Below, in pieces: positions 17,352-24,850 of a stretch of 64,000 nucleotides of DNA (position 1 is its first letter; every line of letters begins with the position of its first letter). Origin of the DNA: CAIKMD01 sp035552195 (GTDB taxonomy: Bacteria; Pseudomonadota; Alphaproteobacteria; ATCC43930; CGMCC-115725). Made by a program: the position numbers and the translations under genes. The notes under the pieces are model-generated. The model was given only the letters and a program-made list of their open reading frames with translations. It had not been told where the DNA came from and ran no database searches. The DNA lies in assembly GCA_035552195.1 (NCBI GenBank), contig DASZLU010000108.1, positions 55,069-119,068 of the forward strand, given 5' to 3'.

Positions 17352-17418
17352 ACCCTCACCCTCCCGCTAACGCGGGCCCCTCCCTCTCCCGCTAGCGGGA
17401 GAGGGAGGGGGTGAGGGT
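17352..17418. repeat. Large imperfect inverted repeat between ampG and ppiase genes
   Basis: Outer arms ACCCTCACC (17352-17360) and GGTGAGGGT (17410-17418) enclose nested CCTCCCTCTCCCGC and GCGGGAGAGGGAGG arms. These are centred on CTAGCGGG near 17395. The composition and nested form are those of dispersed intergenic palindromic repeats. It could also end transcription from the cyclophilin genes, though no T tract follows on the minus strand. Confidence 0.7.
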
Positions 17419-17442
17419 GCCTTTTACCAAAGCCGCTCAGCG

Positions 17443-17925
17443 TCACCCCTTGTCGGCGTCGGCGGCGATCTGCATCTTTACGATCTGATCGGGATTGGAG
17501 ACCGAACCGCTTTGGCCCGAGCCGCGCTTGATCGCGTCGATCGCTTCCATGCCGTCGGTCACCTGGCCCCAGATCGTGTATTTACCGTCGAGGAAGGGCG
17601 CCGGCTCGAAGCAGATGAAGAACTGGCTGTCGCCGCTGTCCGGATCGTTGGCACGCGCCATGCCGACCGTGCCGCGCAGGAAGTTCGCATCGTTGAATTC
17701 GGCCTTGAGCTTCTTGCCCGAGCCGCCGGTGCCGTCGCCGCGCGGATCGCCGGTCTGGGCCATGAAGCCCTCGATCACGCGGTGGAATTTCAGCCCATCG
17801 TAGAAGCCGGAACGCACCAGCTCTTTGATACGCGCGACATGATTGGGCGCGAGATCCGGGCGCAGGTCAATGGTGACGCGGCCTTTGGGCGCATCGAGAT
17901 AGAGCGTGTTTTCGAGATCGGCCAT
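17443..17925 (-). CDS. ppiB: Cyclophilin-type peptidyl-prolyl isomerase, cytoplasmic
   Basis: A 160-residue cyclophilin without signal peptide, so cytoplasmic. The active-site elements FHRVIEGFMAQTGDPRGDGTGG, GTVGMARANDPDSGDSQFFI and FLDGKYTIWGQVTDGM are complete. It catalyses proline cis-trans isomerisation. It begins MADLENTLYLDAPKGRV, nearly identical to the start of the mature part of the neighbouring cyclophilin, so the two genes are a tandem duplication in which this copy lacks the signal peptide. Confidence 0.93.
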   Translation of the reverse strand: MADLENTLYLDAPKGRVTIDLRPDLAPNHVARIKELVRSGFYDGLKFHRVIEGFMAQTGDPRGDGTGGSGKKLKAEFNDANFLRGTVGMARANDPDSGDSQFFICFEPAPFLDGKYTIWGQVTDGMEAIDAIKRGSGQSGSVSNPDQIVKMQIAADADKG

Positions 17926-17951
17926 CGCAGCCTCCTATCGATTGTTGGTGT

Positions 17952-18512
17952 TCAGTGCCCCGCCTTTTCGGCGTCGGCGGCGACTTGCATGCGGATGATC
18001 TTCTCCGGGTTCGACACGGTGCCGTTGTCGTCGGGATCGCCCTTCTTGATCGCGTCAACGAACTCCATACCGGAGACGACCTGACCGAAGGCGGTGTATT
18101 TGCCGTTGAGGAACGGGGCCGGCGCGAAGCAGATGAAGAACTGGCTGTCGGCGCTGTTGGGATCCTGCGCTCGCGCCATCCCAACCGTGCCGCGCACGAA
18201 CCGCGTATCGTTGAATTCCGCCTTCAGATTCTTGCCCGAGCCGCCGGTGCCGTCACCGCGCGGATCGCCGGTCTGCGCCATGAAGCCCTCGATCACCCGG
18301 TGGAATTTCAGCCCGTCATAAAAATGCTGGCGGGCAAGTTCCTTGACGCGCGCCACGGTCGCCGGCGCCACGTTGGGAAGGAGCGCGATGACGACCCGGC
18401 CTTTGGGCACATCGAGATAAAGGGTGTTCTCGAGATCGGCCGCCATCGCCGGAGCGACCAGGCCGACAAGGAGACCGGCCGCGAGGGCGAGAAACCGGAC
18501 GGATTTGAGCAT
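17952..18512 (-). CDS. Cyclophilin-type peptidyl-prolyl isomerase, periplasmic
   Basis: A 186-residue protein with the signal peptide MLKSVRFLALAAGLLVGLVA, cleaved after AMA, and a mature cyclophilin domain beginning ADLENTLYLDVPKGRV. Active-site segments (FHRVIEGFMAQTGDP, GTVGMARAQDPNSADSQFFI) match the cytoplasmic copy 26 bases downstream. Export implies a role in periplasmic folding. An FNR-type box is about 100 bases ahead of the start (18612-18625), the only such box near these genes. Confidence 0.92.
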   Translation of the reverse strand: MLKSVRFLALAAGLLVGLVAPAMAADLENTLYLDVPKGRVVIALLPNVAPATVARVKELARQHFYDGLKFHRVIEGFMAQTGDPRGDGTGGSGKNLKAEFNDTRFVRGTVGMARAQDPNSADSQFFICFAPAPFLNGKYTAFGQVVSGMEFVDAIKKGDPDDNGTVSNPEKIIRMQVAADAEKAGH

Positions 18513-18611
18513 GACGCGACCCTATCGATGACCAGGCACAAGGACGTGGGAACCATAGCCGAGCAACTTCGCCGCGAGAAGGCACGCAAGGCGGGAAATT
18601 CTGGCGATGAT

Positions 18612-18625
18612 TTGACCCAGATCAA
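18612..18625. promoter_or_regulatory. FNR/FixK-type binding box
   Basis: The sequence TTGACCCAGATCAA fits the consensus TTGAY-N4-RTCAA exactly. It lies about 100 bases before the start of the periplasmic cyclophilin on the minus strand, suitable for oxygen- or redox-responsive control of that gene. Confidence 0.5.
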
Positions 18626-18730
18626 AGCAGAGTCCGCGCGAACCGGCTTAATTGCGCGCCGGAGTTGACCAGGGATTGGCCCATGCCGGCGCTCGTTGCC
18701 ACAAGCAGCGACGCTCGGGGGGATGGGCCC

Positions 18731-18756
18731 GGCGGCGCGCGACACCGCGCGCCGCC
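18731..18756. other. Perfect GC hairpin
   Basis: Arms GGCGGCGCGCG and CGCGCGCCGCC (11 pairs) enclose a four-base loop ACAC. It lies 66 bases beyond the stop of the isochorismatase-like gene on its strand, where it could act as a terminator or RNA-stabilising stem, but no T tract follows. Confidence 0.5.
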
Positions 18757-18821
18757 ACCAATTTTAGGCAAAAGAAGCGCCGGCTCTGCCTTTTCGCGGG
18801 CCGCTTTACCGTGGGCCCCTT

Positions 18822-19571
18822 TTACCGCGGGCCGAGCGGCAGATCGTACTGCTGCACCGGCAGCGATCTGAGGTACGTGACGACCTCCTCGCTGCTTACG
18901 ACATCGGCGTATTTCGCCTGCATATCGAAGAGATTGAGCGCGTGGCTCGCCTGCGCTCGGTCGAAGCAACCGTCTTCGATGACCGCGGCGCGGAAATTGA
19001 AGCTGAACCCGTCGAGGACAGTGGCGCGCACGCAGCCGCTGGTCGTCGTGCCGCCGACAATGACACTGTCGCAGCCCAGCATCGTCAGGTAGCTCAAGAG
19101 ATTGGTGCCGTGAAAGCCCGATGGCTTCTGCTTCGGCACGACGATATCCCGCGGGCCGGGCGCGATCTGCGGCATGATCTCATTGCCGTCATGATTGCTT
19201 TGCCGCGCCGCTGGCGCCTCGGCTTGTGCGGCTCCTGGGCGCGCGTTTTTGAAACGCCAACTGCCCATATCCCATTTGTCTTCGCGGCTGATGCCGGTGG
19301 TGTAGATCACCGGAACGCCTTGCTCCCGCGCCGTCTCGATGACCCGTGCGAGCACCGGTAGCGCATCCCAAGCGTCCTCGCCGCAAGAGGTCGGCCAGCG
19401 CTTCACCGATTCCATGATCGGCTCGCGCTTGTCGCCACAGAAGGCGTAATTGACGTCAATGATGAGCAGCGCCGGCCGCTTGCCGAAGCCCTGGCGCGCC
19501 GCATGATTGCGCGCCTCGTGAAACACTTTGTCGCGCTCGGTGAGGTACTTATTCCAGATCGGCTCGGCCAT
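18822..19571 (-). CDS. Isochorismatase-like cysteine hydrolase
   Basis: A 249-residue hydrolase with the triad of the family: D39 in ALLIIDVNYAF, K147 in IVVPKQKPSGF and C180 in GGTTTSGCVRATVLD. Related enzymes hydrolyse N-carbamoylsarcosine, nicotinamide, maleamate or isochorismate. The long N-terminal segment and the GISREDKW loop recall the N-carbamoylsarcosine amidase group, but the substrate is not determined. It is monocistronic, 46 bases downstream of typA on the same strand. Confidence 0.88.
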   Translation of the reverse strand: MAEPIWNKYLTERDKVFHEARNHAARQGFGKRPALLIIDVNYAFCGDKREPIMESVKRWPTSCGEDAWDALPVLARVIETAREQGVPVIYTTGISREDKWDMGSWRFKNARPGAAQAEAPAARQSNHDGNEIMPQIAPGPRDIVVPKQKPSGFHGTNLLSYLTMLGCDSVIVGGTTTSGCVRATVLDGFSFNFRAAVIEDGCFDRAQASHALNLFDMQAKYADVVSSEEVVTYLRSLPVQQYDLPLGPR

Positions 19572-19617
19572 GCGGCTCTCCCTTTGGGCCGCACTTTAGC
19601 ACGCCGCGCTGGAGCCT

Positions 19618-21441
19618 CTACGCCGTCTCGGCCTTGCGGCTTTCGCGCTTGCGCTCGTTGGGATCGAGGAAGCGCTTGCGCAGCCGGATCGATTTCGGCG
19701 TCACCTCGCAGAGTTCGTCATCGGCGATATAGGCGATCGCCTGCTCGAGGCTCATGATGATCGGCGGCGTCAGGCGGATCGCCTCGTCCGCGGCCTTGGT
19801 GCGGATATTGGTGAGCTGCTTGGTCTTGCACGGATTGACCTCGAGATCGTTGCCACGCGTATGCGCGCCAATGACCATGCCTTCATAGACCGGCGTGCCG
19901 GGCACGATGAACATCGGCCCGCGCTCTTCGAGATTCCACAACGCATAGGCAACCGCCTCGCCGCGCGCCGTCGAGACCAGCACGCCATTGCGGCGGCCTT
20001 CGACCGTACCGCGCCACGGCGCATAGCCGTGATAGATGCGGCTCATCACGCCGGTGCCGCGCGTGTCAGTGAGAAATTTGCCGAGATAGCCGATGAGGCC
20101 GCGCGTCGGCGCGTGGAAGACCAGCCGCAGCTTGCCACCGCCGGTCGGGCGCATCTCTTTCATCTCGCCCTTGCGCAGCGACATTTCCTCGACGACAACG
20201 CCGGAGAACGGCTCGTCGAGATCGATCACCACTTCCTCGATCGGCTCGAGCCGCTCGCCGGTGTCGGAATCTGTCTTGAAAAGGACGCGCGGCCGCGAGA
20301 TCGCAAGCTCGAAGCCTTCACGACGCATCGTCTCGATCAGCACGCCGAGTTGCAATTCGCCGCGGCCGGCCACTTCAACGGCGTCGCGCTCTTCGCTTTC
20401 CTGAACCCGGATCGCGACATTGCCTTCGGCTTCGCGCTTCAGGCGCTCGACGATCATGCGCGACGTGACTTTGCTGCCTTCGCGGCCGGCGAGCGGCGAA
20501 TCATTCACCGCGAAGGTCATCGCCAGGGTCGGCGGATCGACCGGCGTCGCTGGCAGCGGGGTTTCGACTTCGGGCGTGCAGATCGTGTCGGCGACGGTCG
20601 TCTCGGCGAGACCGGCGATGGCGATGATGTCGCCCGCCTCGGCCTCTTCGATCGGCCGGCGCTCGAGGCCGCGGAAGGCGAGCAACTTCGTCAGGCGCGA
20701 AGTCTCGATCAACTTGCCGTCGCGCGACAGCGATTTGACCGGCATGTTCATCTTGGCGACGCCGCTATGGATGCGGCCGGTCAGCACGCGGCCGAGATAG
20801 GGATCGTTCTCCAAGGTCGTCGCCAGCATGGCGAAGGGCGCATCGAGGTCGGCCTCGGGCGGATGGACATGCTTCACGATCAGATCGAACAGCGGCACGA
20901 GGTCCTTGCGCTCGTCCTCGAGCTCCTTGACCGCCCAGCCCGAACGGCCCGAGGCATAGACCGTTGGGAAATCGAGCTGATCGTCGTTTGCGTCGAGCGC
21001 GGCGAAGAGATCGAAAATCTCGTTATGGACTTCGGTCGGCCGCGCATCGCTGCGGTCGATCTTGTTGATGACGACGATGGGCCTGAGGCCCTGGCGCAGG
21101 GCCTTACCGACCACGAATTTGGTCTGCGGCATCGGCCCTTCGGCGGCATCGACCAGCACGACCACGCCATCGACCATGGTCAGGATACGCTCGACTTCGC
21201 CGCCGAAATCGGCGTGGCCTGGGGTGTCGACGATGTTGATGCGGGTGTCGTGCCACTGTACCGAGGTGCACTTGGCCAAAATGGTAATGCCGCGCTCACG
21301 CTCCAGATCGTTGGAGTCCATGGCGCGCTCCATCACCTGCTGATTGGCGCGGAAGGCGCCGCTCTGGCGCAAAAGCTGGTCGACGAGCGTGGTTTTGCCA
21401 TGATCGACATGCGCGATGATGGCGATATTCCGAATATCCAT
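19618..21441 (-). CDS. typA: Ribosome-associated GTPase TypA/BipA
   Basis: A 607-residue translational GTPase. The N-terminal G domain has IAHVDHGKTTLVDQLL (G1), ERERGITILAKCTSV (switch I), DTPGHADFGGEVER (G3) and NKIDRSDARP (G4). The EF-G-like domains follow, and the BipA-specific C-terminal domain ends in the basic segment RKRFLDPNERKRESRKAE. It is involved in ribosome assembly and stress adaptation. The ATG at 21441 (MDIRNIAIIAHVDHGK) is the family start; an ATG four codons earlier is in frame. A 562-codon antisense frame covers it and is not a gene. Confidence 0.96.
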   Translation of the reverse strand: MDIRNIAIIAHVDHGKTTLVDQLLRQSGAFRANQQVMERAMDSNDLERERGITILAKCTSVQWHDTRINIVDTPGHADFGGEVERILTMVDGVVVLVDAAEGPMPQTKFVVGKALRQGLRPIVVINKIDRSDARPTEVHNEIFDLFAALDANDDQLDFPTVYASGRSGWAVKELEDERKDLVPLFDLIVKHVHPPEADLDAPFAMLATTLENDPYLGRVLTGRIHSGVAKMNMPVKSLSRDGKLIETSRLTKLLAFRGLERRPIEEAEAGDIIAIAGLAETTVADTICTPEVETPLPATPVDPPTLAMTFAVNDSPLAGREGSKVTSRMIVERLKREAEGNVAIRVQESEERDAVEVAGRGELQLGVLIETMRREGFELAISRPRVLFKTDSDTGERLEPIEEVVIDLDEPFSGVVVEEMSLRKGEMKEMRPTGGGKLRLVFHAPTRGLIGYLGKFLTDTRGTGVMSRIYHGYAPWRGTVEGRRNGVLVSTARGEAVAYALWNLEERGPMFIVPGTPVYEGMVIGAHTRGNDLEVNPCKTKQLTNIRTKAADEAIRLTPPIIMSLEQAIAYIADDELCEVTPKSIRLRKRFLDPNERKRESRKAETA

Positions 21442-21669
21442 GGGGGCGAGCAAATTGTCCGTTTAGGCGCGGAGCGCGGCTGCGAGCGTCGGTTTCAGAT
21501 AGAGAGAGCGACGGAATGTTGCAATGCCGCGCAATGCCGCGGTTTATAGCGGCGCGCGCGCGGCGCGGCAATCGGATGCGGCGTTTTTGCCGCAAAACCC
21601 CGGTTTTGGGCGCTCATCGATGACAGATTGGCGCGTTAACGCCTGCCATCGTCATCAATCGAGCGCGTT

Positions 21670-21692
21670 CGCGGGCCTGTTACAGGTCCGCG
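21670..21692. other. Hairpin downstream of the adenosine kinase gene
   Basis: CGCGGGCCTG and CAGGTCCGCG (one mismatch) flank TTA, 13 bases past the stop of the kinase gene on the minus strand. It is placed like a terminator stem but lacks a T tract. The rest of 21442-21704 shows only GC-rich sequence and further short palindromes. Confidence 0.4.
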
Positions 21693-21704
21693 ACACTCGA
21701 TGTG

Positions 21705-22700
21705 CTAGGCAAGACCCGCCTTGGCGGCGAGATCGGCGAGCTTCGTCTCCGGCCGGGCGCCAAAATGCGAGATGATCTCGGCGGCGCAAAGCGCGCCGAG
21801 CTTGGCGCAATGCGCCATGTCCTTGCCGCGCGTGAAGCCGTAGAGGAAGCCTGCGGCGAAGAGATCGCCGGCGCCGGTCGTGTCGACGACCTTGGCGACC
21901 GGAGCCGCCGGGACTTTGACGCGATCCTTGGCGGTGATGACTTCTGCGCCCTTCTCGCTGCGCGTCAGCACCGCGATCTCGGCTTCGCCGCGCACGGCGG
22001 CGGCAGCCTTCTCGAAATCCTCGGTCTCGTAGAGCGAGCAGATCTCCGCCTCGTTGGCGAAGAGGATGTCGACGTGATTTTTCACCAGGTCGCGGAAATC
22101 GGCGCGATGACGGCCGACGCAGAACGGATCGGAGAGGGTGAGGCTGACCTTGCGGCCGGCCTTATGCGCCACGGACGCGGCTTGGCGAAACGCCTCTTTC
22201 GCGGTCGGGCGATCGAAGAGGTAGCCTTCGAGATACGTGACCTGCCCCGATTCGACCAGAGAAGCATCGATGTCGATCGGTTGGAACTCGGCCGAAGCGC
22301 CGAGGAAAGTATTCATTGTGCGCTGTGCATCGGGGGTCACGAGGATCAGGCAACGCGCCGTCGACGGACCGCCCGCGAGCGGAGTCGTCTCGTATTTGAC
22401 GCCGGTCGCGCGCAGATCGTGGGCGAAGACTTTGCCGAGGAGATCGTCCGCAACCTTGCCGATATAGGCGGCCTTGCCGCCGAGCGAGGCGATGCCGGCG
22501 ATCGTGTTCGCCGCCGAGCCGCCCGAGGCCTCGATCGCCGACCCCATTTTGCCGTAGAGCGATTCGGCGCGCGGCTGATCGATCAGCGCCATCGTGCCCT
22601 TGGCAAGCTTTTCTTGTTGGATGAACGCGTCGTTGGCTTGAGCAAGAACGTCGACGATGGCATTGCCGATGCCGACGACATCGAGAGTTGGGGTCGCCAT
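21705..22700 (-). CDS. PfkB-family kinase, probable adenosine kinase
   Basis: A 331-residue ribokinase-fold enzyme. The PfkB signatures are SGGSAANTIAGIASLGGKAAYIGKV-type in the N-terminal half (from residue about 58) and VDTTGAGDLFAAGFLYG near the C-terminus, with the catalytic aspartate in DTTGAGD. The spacing and ATP and sugar loops resemble the adenosine kinase/YdjH-like group common in alphaproteobacteria; ribokinase-type specificity cannot be excluded. The ATG at 22700 (MATPTLDVVGIGNAIVDVL) is chosen over one at 22763. It is divergent from a lipoprotein gene, with a 20-base perfect palindrome between them. Confidence 0.85.
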   Translation of the reverse strand: MATPTLDVVGIGNAIVDVLAQANDAFIQQEKLAKGTMALIDQPRAESLYGKMGSAIEASGGSAANTIAGIASLGGKAAYIGKVADDLLGKVFAHDLRATGVKYETTPLAGGPSTARCLILVTPDAQRTMNTFLGASAEFQPIDIDASLVESGQVTYLEGYLFDRPTAKEAFRQAASVAHKAGRKVSLTLSDPFCVGRHRADFRDLVKNHVDILFANEAEICSLYETEDFEKAAAAVRGEAEIAVLTRSEKGAEVITAKDRVKVPAAPVAKVVDTTGAGDLFAAGFLYGFTRGKDMAHCAKLGALCAAEIISHFGARPETKLADLAAKAGLA

Positions 22701-22789
22701 AAAGGATTTTCCGGATTGATGAATGAGGCGCGGCGAGTATAGGGGCCGACTGCCCCCAGGCAAGTAATCTTGCGCCGTGATTCAGTGGG

Positions 22790-22809
22790 GCGATTTCGCG
22801 CGAAATCGC
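22790..22809. promoter_or_regulatory. 20-base perfect palindrome in a divergent promoter region
   Basis: GCGATTTCGCGCGAAATCGC has no spacer and is followed by TTTAT. It lies between the divergent starts of the adenosine kinase (22700) and the lipoprotein (22923). It may be an operator for a dimeric regulator, or a short RNA stem. No regulator gene is adjacent. Confidence 0.5.
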
Positions 22810-22922
22810 TTTATCTACGGCACGTTGCGTGGTTAATGTGGGCAAGTGCGAAGCGCGCCACGAGCCCCGAGGAAAGCGGGCCTGGGGGAAAGACGGTCGG
22901 CGCGATCGCTCGGGGGAATGGG

Positions 22923-23345
22923 ATGGTTTCGAGGGGAAGGGCTGCCGCCGTTGCGGCAGCATTGGCGATTGCCGGTGCGCTCTCTGCTTGCGCCGCGCCG
23001 GGCAGCTCGATGACAGCGACGACCAACAGCATCACGCCGTCTTCAACCGCGAGCGAAGGCGCCACGCCCGACATCAAAGACCTCGCCGGGTTGAGGCCCG
23101 CCGACGTGCTGTCGATCCTCGGCAAACCCGATTTGAAACGCACCGAGCCGCCGGCCGAGCTCTGGCAATATCGCGCCGCCGATTGCGTGTTGAATCTTTT
23201 TTTCTACGACGAGGCCGGCGGCTATCGCCTGAGCCACGTCGAAGCCTGGCAACGCACGCTTGCTTCCGGCGGCAGCGTGCCGGCGCACTGTCACGACGAA
23301 GACGCGCCGATCAAAGCGCATCTCGTCAGCCAGTCGCGTCTCTGA
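22923..23345 (+). CDS. Putative lipoprotein of unknown function
   Basis: A 140-residue protein with an N-terminal signal ending in the lipobox LSAC, so it is probably lipid-anchored. A serine/threonine-rich linker follows. A small domain then reads DLAGLRPADVLSILGKPDLKRTEPPAELWQYR, then CVLNLFFYDE. The phrase 'LGKPDxxRxEPPAxxWQYR' is known to me from small SmpA/OmlA-like envelope proteins of alphaproteobacteria, but the function is open. The ATG at 22923 is chosen because the earlier ATG at 22770 would hide the signal peptide. A strong terminator follows. Confidence 0.8.
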   Translation: MVSRGRAAAVAAALAIAGALSACAAPGSSMTATTNSITPSSTASEGATPDIKDLAGLRPADVLSILGKPDLKRTEPPAELWQYRAADCVLNLFFYDEAGGYRLSHVEAWQRTLASGGSVPAHCHDEDAPIKAHLVSQSRL

Positions 23346-23374
23346 TTCTCGAACCGGAATAGCTCGCGAATAAG

Positions 23375-23407
23375 AAAATCCCTCGCCCGGGAAGGCGAGG
23401 GATTTTT
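23375..23407. terminator. Bidirectional rho-independent terminator
   Basis: AAAATCCCTCGCC (23375-23387) and GGCGAGGGATTTT (23394-23406) form a 13-pair stem with A and T tracts on the outside, between the convergent lipoprotein and DUF2852 genes. It serves both strands. Confidence 0.9.
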
Positions 23408-23426
23408 GCTCCAGCATCCGTGCGGT

Positions 23427-24041
23427 TCAGCCTGCGGGGGCGGGCGGCGGTTCCGGCGGAGGCCCGGAGGGACGGTTGCGACGGTCGTTCATGAACTGAT
23501 CGAATTCCGCTTTGTCCTTGGCGAAGCGCAGCCGCTCCAAGAATTCCGTGAATTCCTTTTGCTCTTCCTCGAGCCGGCGGAGTGTCTCGGCACGATATTC
23601 GTCGAAGGCGCGATTGCCGCTGGATGGACCGCCGGTCGATGAACCACTGAACCAGCTTTTCCACGCCGGACCAGGGCCTGCGCCGTGCTCACCGCCGTGC
23701 CATGCGGCCCAGCGATGGTGGCCGCAGAACATCCGCCGCCGCGCGATCGTCACGGCGAGCAAGACAAGGCCGATCGGCCACCACCAGATGAAGCCAAGGA
23801 CCATCGCGGCGATGAGCAGCGGCCGGGAGAAGAAATGAGGCCCCCAATGATGGCCGGGGTGCCAGCCCGAGCTCCAGGATTCGGCGCTCCTGGCACCCTC
23901 ACCGTTGCGGCGGCTCCAGCGCGCCTGCCGCCAACCGCAACCGCCGCCCGAAAAGCCTCCGGGGCCGTCTCCCCCGTAACCACGGGCGCGATCGCGCCAG
24001 CGGGGATCATCGTAGGACTCGTCATGTGCCGCACTGGTCAT
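23427..24041 (-). CDS. DUF2852 domain membrane protein
   Basis: A 204-residue protein. The glycine/tryptophan-rich N-terminus is followed by hydrophobic segment PLLIAAMVLGFIWWWPIGL with VLLAVTIARRR. A soluble coiled-coil-like C-terminal region reads FDEYRAETLRRLEEEQKEF, then FLERLRFAKDKAEFDQFM. That last region is the hallmark of DUF2852, a family largely confined to alphaproteobacteria, of unknown function. I use the ATG at 24041; the ATG at 24053 lies inside a perfect palindrome that is likely an operator, so the longer start is unlikely. A TetR gene precedes it on the same strand. Confidence 0.85.
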   Translation of the reverse strand: MTSAAHDESYDDPRWRDRARGYGGDGPGGFSGGGCGWRQARWSRRNGEGARSAESWSSGWHPGHHWGPHFFSRPLLIAAMVLGFIWWWPIGLVLLAVTIARRRMFCGHHRWAAWHGGEHGAGPGPAWKSWFSGSSTGGPSSGNRAFDEYRAETLRRLEEEQKEFTEFLERLRFAKDKAEFDQFMNDRRNRPSGPPPEPPPAPAG

Positions 24042-24051
24042 GGTCGACCTC

Positions 24052-24076
24052 ATGTAAATGTAAGAGACATTTACAT
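24052..24076. promoter_or_regulatory. Perfect inverted repeat, probable TetR operator
   Basis: ATGTAAATGT (24052-24061) and ACATTTACAT (24067-24076) are separated by AAGAG, a 10-5-10 perfect inverted repeat. It is directly upstream of the DUF2852 start and 40 bases beyond the end of the TetR gene, so the TetR protein encoded there is the natural candidate to bind it. Confidence 0.7.
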
Positions 24077-24116
24077 GCGCTTATGGTGCCCCAGAGTCAA
24101 GGGTTCAATCGGACGC

Positions 24117-24776
24117 TTATTTCGCTTTCTTAGCGGGGCTGCCGCCGGCGAGGCCGAGGCTCTGCAGATAGATGAGCACCCCTGCCTCCAGCAGTTCTTC
24201 CGGCGACATCGGCAGCTTGCGCCGCGTGCCATCGGCGCGACAGAACAGCGACGCGATGCCGTGCGCCATCGACCAGATGTGCAGGGCCATCATCAGCGAT
24301 GGCGGCCGCTGAGTCTCGGGCAGGGTCGCGGTCAGGCGCGCGGCGGCCTCGCGCAAGATCGCAAAGGCGCGATCGGCCGCTGCTTGCAACGCGGGCGAGC
24401 CATCGAAGGCGACATGCGCCTCGAACATTGCCGCATAGAGCGCGGGCTCCCGACGCGCGAAGGCGAGATACGCCCGCCCGAGCGCTTCGAGAGCACGAAG
24501 CGGATCCGGCCGACCGTCGTTCCATGCTTCAGCCAGCACTTCGGCGAAGCGCTCGTAGCCGCGTTCGGCCACCGCCGCGAGCAATGCCTCGGCATCGCGG
24601 AAGTGACGATAGGGTGCGGCCGAGCTGACCCCCGCCAGACGCGCCGCTTCGGCGATGGTGAATCCGCCCGGACCTTTTTCGGCGAGCAGCATCTGCGCGG
24701 CGTCGATCAGCGCCTCGCGCAGATTACCGTGATGATAGCCACGCCGCTCGTAGCCGCCTTTGCCGGACCAGCTCAT
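24117..24776 (-). CDS. TetR-family transcriptional regulator
   Basis: A 219-residue repressor of the TetR type. The N-terminal helix-turn-helix reads YHHGNLREALIDAAQMLLAE, then FTIAEAARLAGVSSAAPYRHF. The C-terminal ligand domain is of a TetR_C (YERFAEVLAEAW) kind often linked to envelope stress or efflux. ATG at 24776 (MSWSGKGGYERRG) is chosen; a longer frame starts at 24791. The gene points toward DUF2852 and a perfect palindrome lies in the gap. A weaker CATGT/ACATG pair around 24774-24794 may allow autoregulation. Confidence 0.9.
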   Translation of the reverse strand: MSWSGKGGYERRGYHHGNLREALIDAAQMLLAEKGPGGFTIAEAARLAGVSSAAPYRHFRDAEALLAAVAERGYERFAEVLAEAWNDGRPDPLRALEALGRAYLAFARREPALYAAMFEAHVAFDGSPALQAAADRAFAILREAAARLTATLPETQRPPSLMMALHIWSMAHGIASLFCRADGTRRKLPMSPEELLEAGVLIYLQSLGLAGGSPAKKAK

Positions 24777-24850
24777 GTTACGGTCTATCACATGTCCCGG
24801 CGCTGAAATCCAGCGCTGAGACGTGTCGACCCAGCATGCGGTCTATTTCC

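Larger units (their letters stand above)
18513..18821. other. Intergenic stretch upstream of the periplasmic cyclophilin
   Basis: 309 bases without a credible gene. It holds an FNR-type box (18612-18625) and a perfect GC-rich hairpin (18731-18756). A doubled GGGCC/TTTACC element lies near 18806-18837, running into the end of the isochorismatase-like gene. Short frames here have no family likeness. Confidence 0.6.

Noticed and set aside
19861..21549. 562-codon plus-strand frame opposite typA
   Set aside because: Fully antisense to a complete typA; arginine/histidine-rich composition typical of GC-rich shadow frames.
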